Source: JBJXHG01 sp046160865
Lineage (GTDB): Bacteria > Planctomycetota > UBA1135 > GCA-002686595
NCBI GenBank assembly: GCA_046160865.1
Contig: JBJXHG010000054.1
Coordinates: 1 to 12,264, forward strand
Length of the DNA stretch: 12,264 nt
Direction: 5' to 3'
Position 1 is the stretch's first letter. The number at the start of each line of letters is the position of its first letter. Below, in pieces: positions 12,241 through 12,264 of this stretch. Both the position numbers and the translations under genes were made by a program. Below the pieces are notes generated by a model that searched no databases, was not told the DNA's origin, and saw only the letters and a program-made list of their open reading frames with translations.

Positions 12241-12264
12241 GGCGTCGGCCAATCTGGGCGCTAT

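Overview
The window is very GC-rich. Its genes use mostly G or C at the third codon position and are packed on both strands. The gene mix is an iduronate-2-sulfatase-like sulfatase, a secreted LamG-domain protein, a short GlpD, and few Shine-Dalgarno sites. This suggests a high-GC, soil- or marine-type bacterium, most likely Planctomycetota, with Myxococcota as the alternative. That assignment is an inference from gene content. No rRNA, tRNA, CRISPR array or transposase was seen.

Left region (1-1008). There is one gene here, a four-helix DoxX-like membrane protein on the minus strand (299-757). It lies between copies of a long imperfect palindrome. Copy A (111-291) is a near-complete 181-base hairpin with 25 perfectly paired bases at its ends. 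Copy B (about 821-989) is a shorter, diverged relative that forms the upstream region of the sulfatase gene. A third, cut-off hairpin (about 1-95) may be another member. This repeat family is the most unusual thing in the window.

Plus-strand block (1009-4134). A secreted sulfatase is followed by a small sulfotransferase-like P-loop protein and a class IV (branched-chain or D-amino-acid type) PLP aminotransferase. The last two are separated by one base and are almost certainly co-transcribed. A strong hairpin (4207-4259) closes the block and also serves the convergent gene on the minus strand.

Middle region (4258-7479). A secreted LamG protein (minus) diverges from a glycerol-kinase-like FGGY kinase (plus). 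The 149-base spacer between them holds a 10-bp-stem hairpin and an AAACGTTT palindrome. An orphan protein with one N-terminal membrane anchor follows the kinase.

Right region (7512-12240). A minus-strand set runs from a possible 66-residue cysteine-containing protein, through a glycerophosphodiester phosphodiesterase (GlpQ-like), to a short FAD-dependent glycerol-3-phosphate dehydrogenase (GlpD-like). The last two overlap by four bases. With the FGGY kinase, these would cleave glycerophosphodiesters from lipid head groups, phosphorylate glycerol (if the kinase still uses it) and oxidise glycerol-3-phosphate to dihydroxyacetone phosphate. An MFS transporter diverges from the set across a 22-base palindrome. 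A TTG-started, membrane-anchored M28 peptidase with a strong ribosome binding site follows, and the window ends in two tandem hairpins.

Three enzymes depart from family norms. The kinase lacks two of the glycerol-contacting residues, GlpD lacks its C-terminal domain, and the M28 peptidase has Gly where the zinc-bridging Asp is expected. Several genes have a TANNNT-like box only 6-16 bases before the start codon and no ribosome binding site, which suggests leaderless or very short-leader transcripts.
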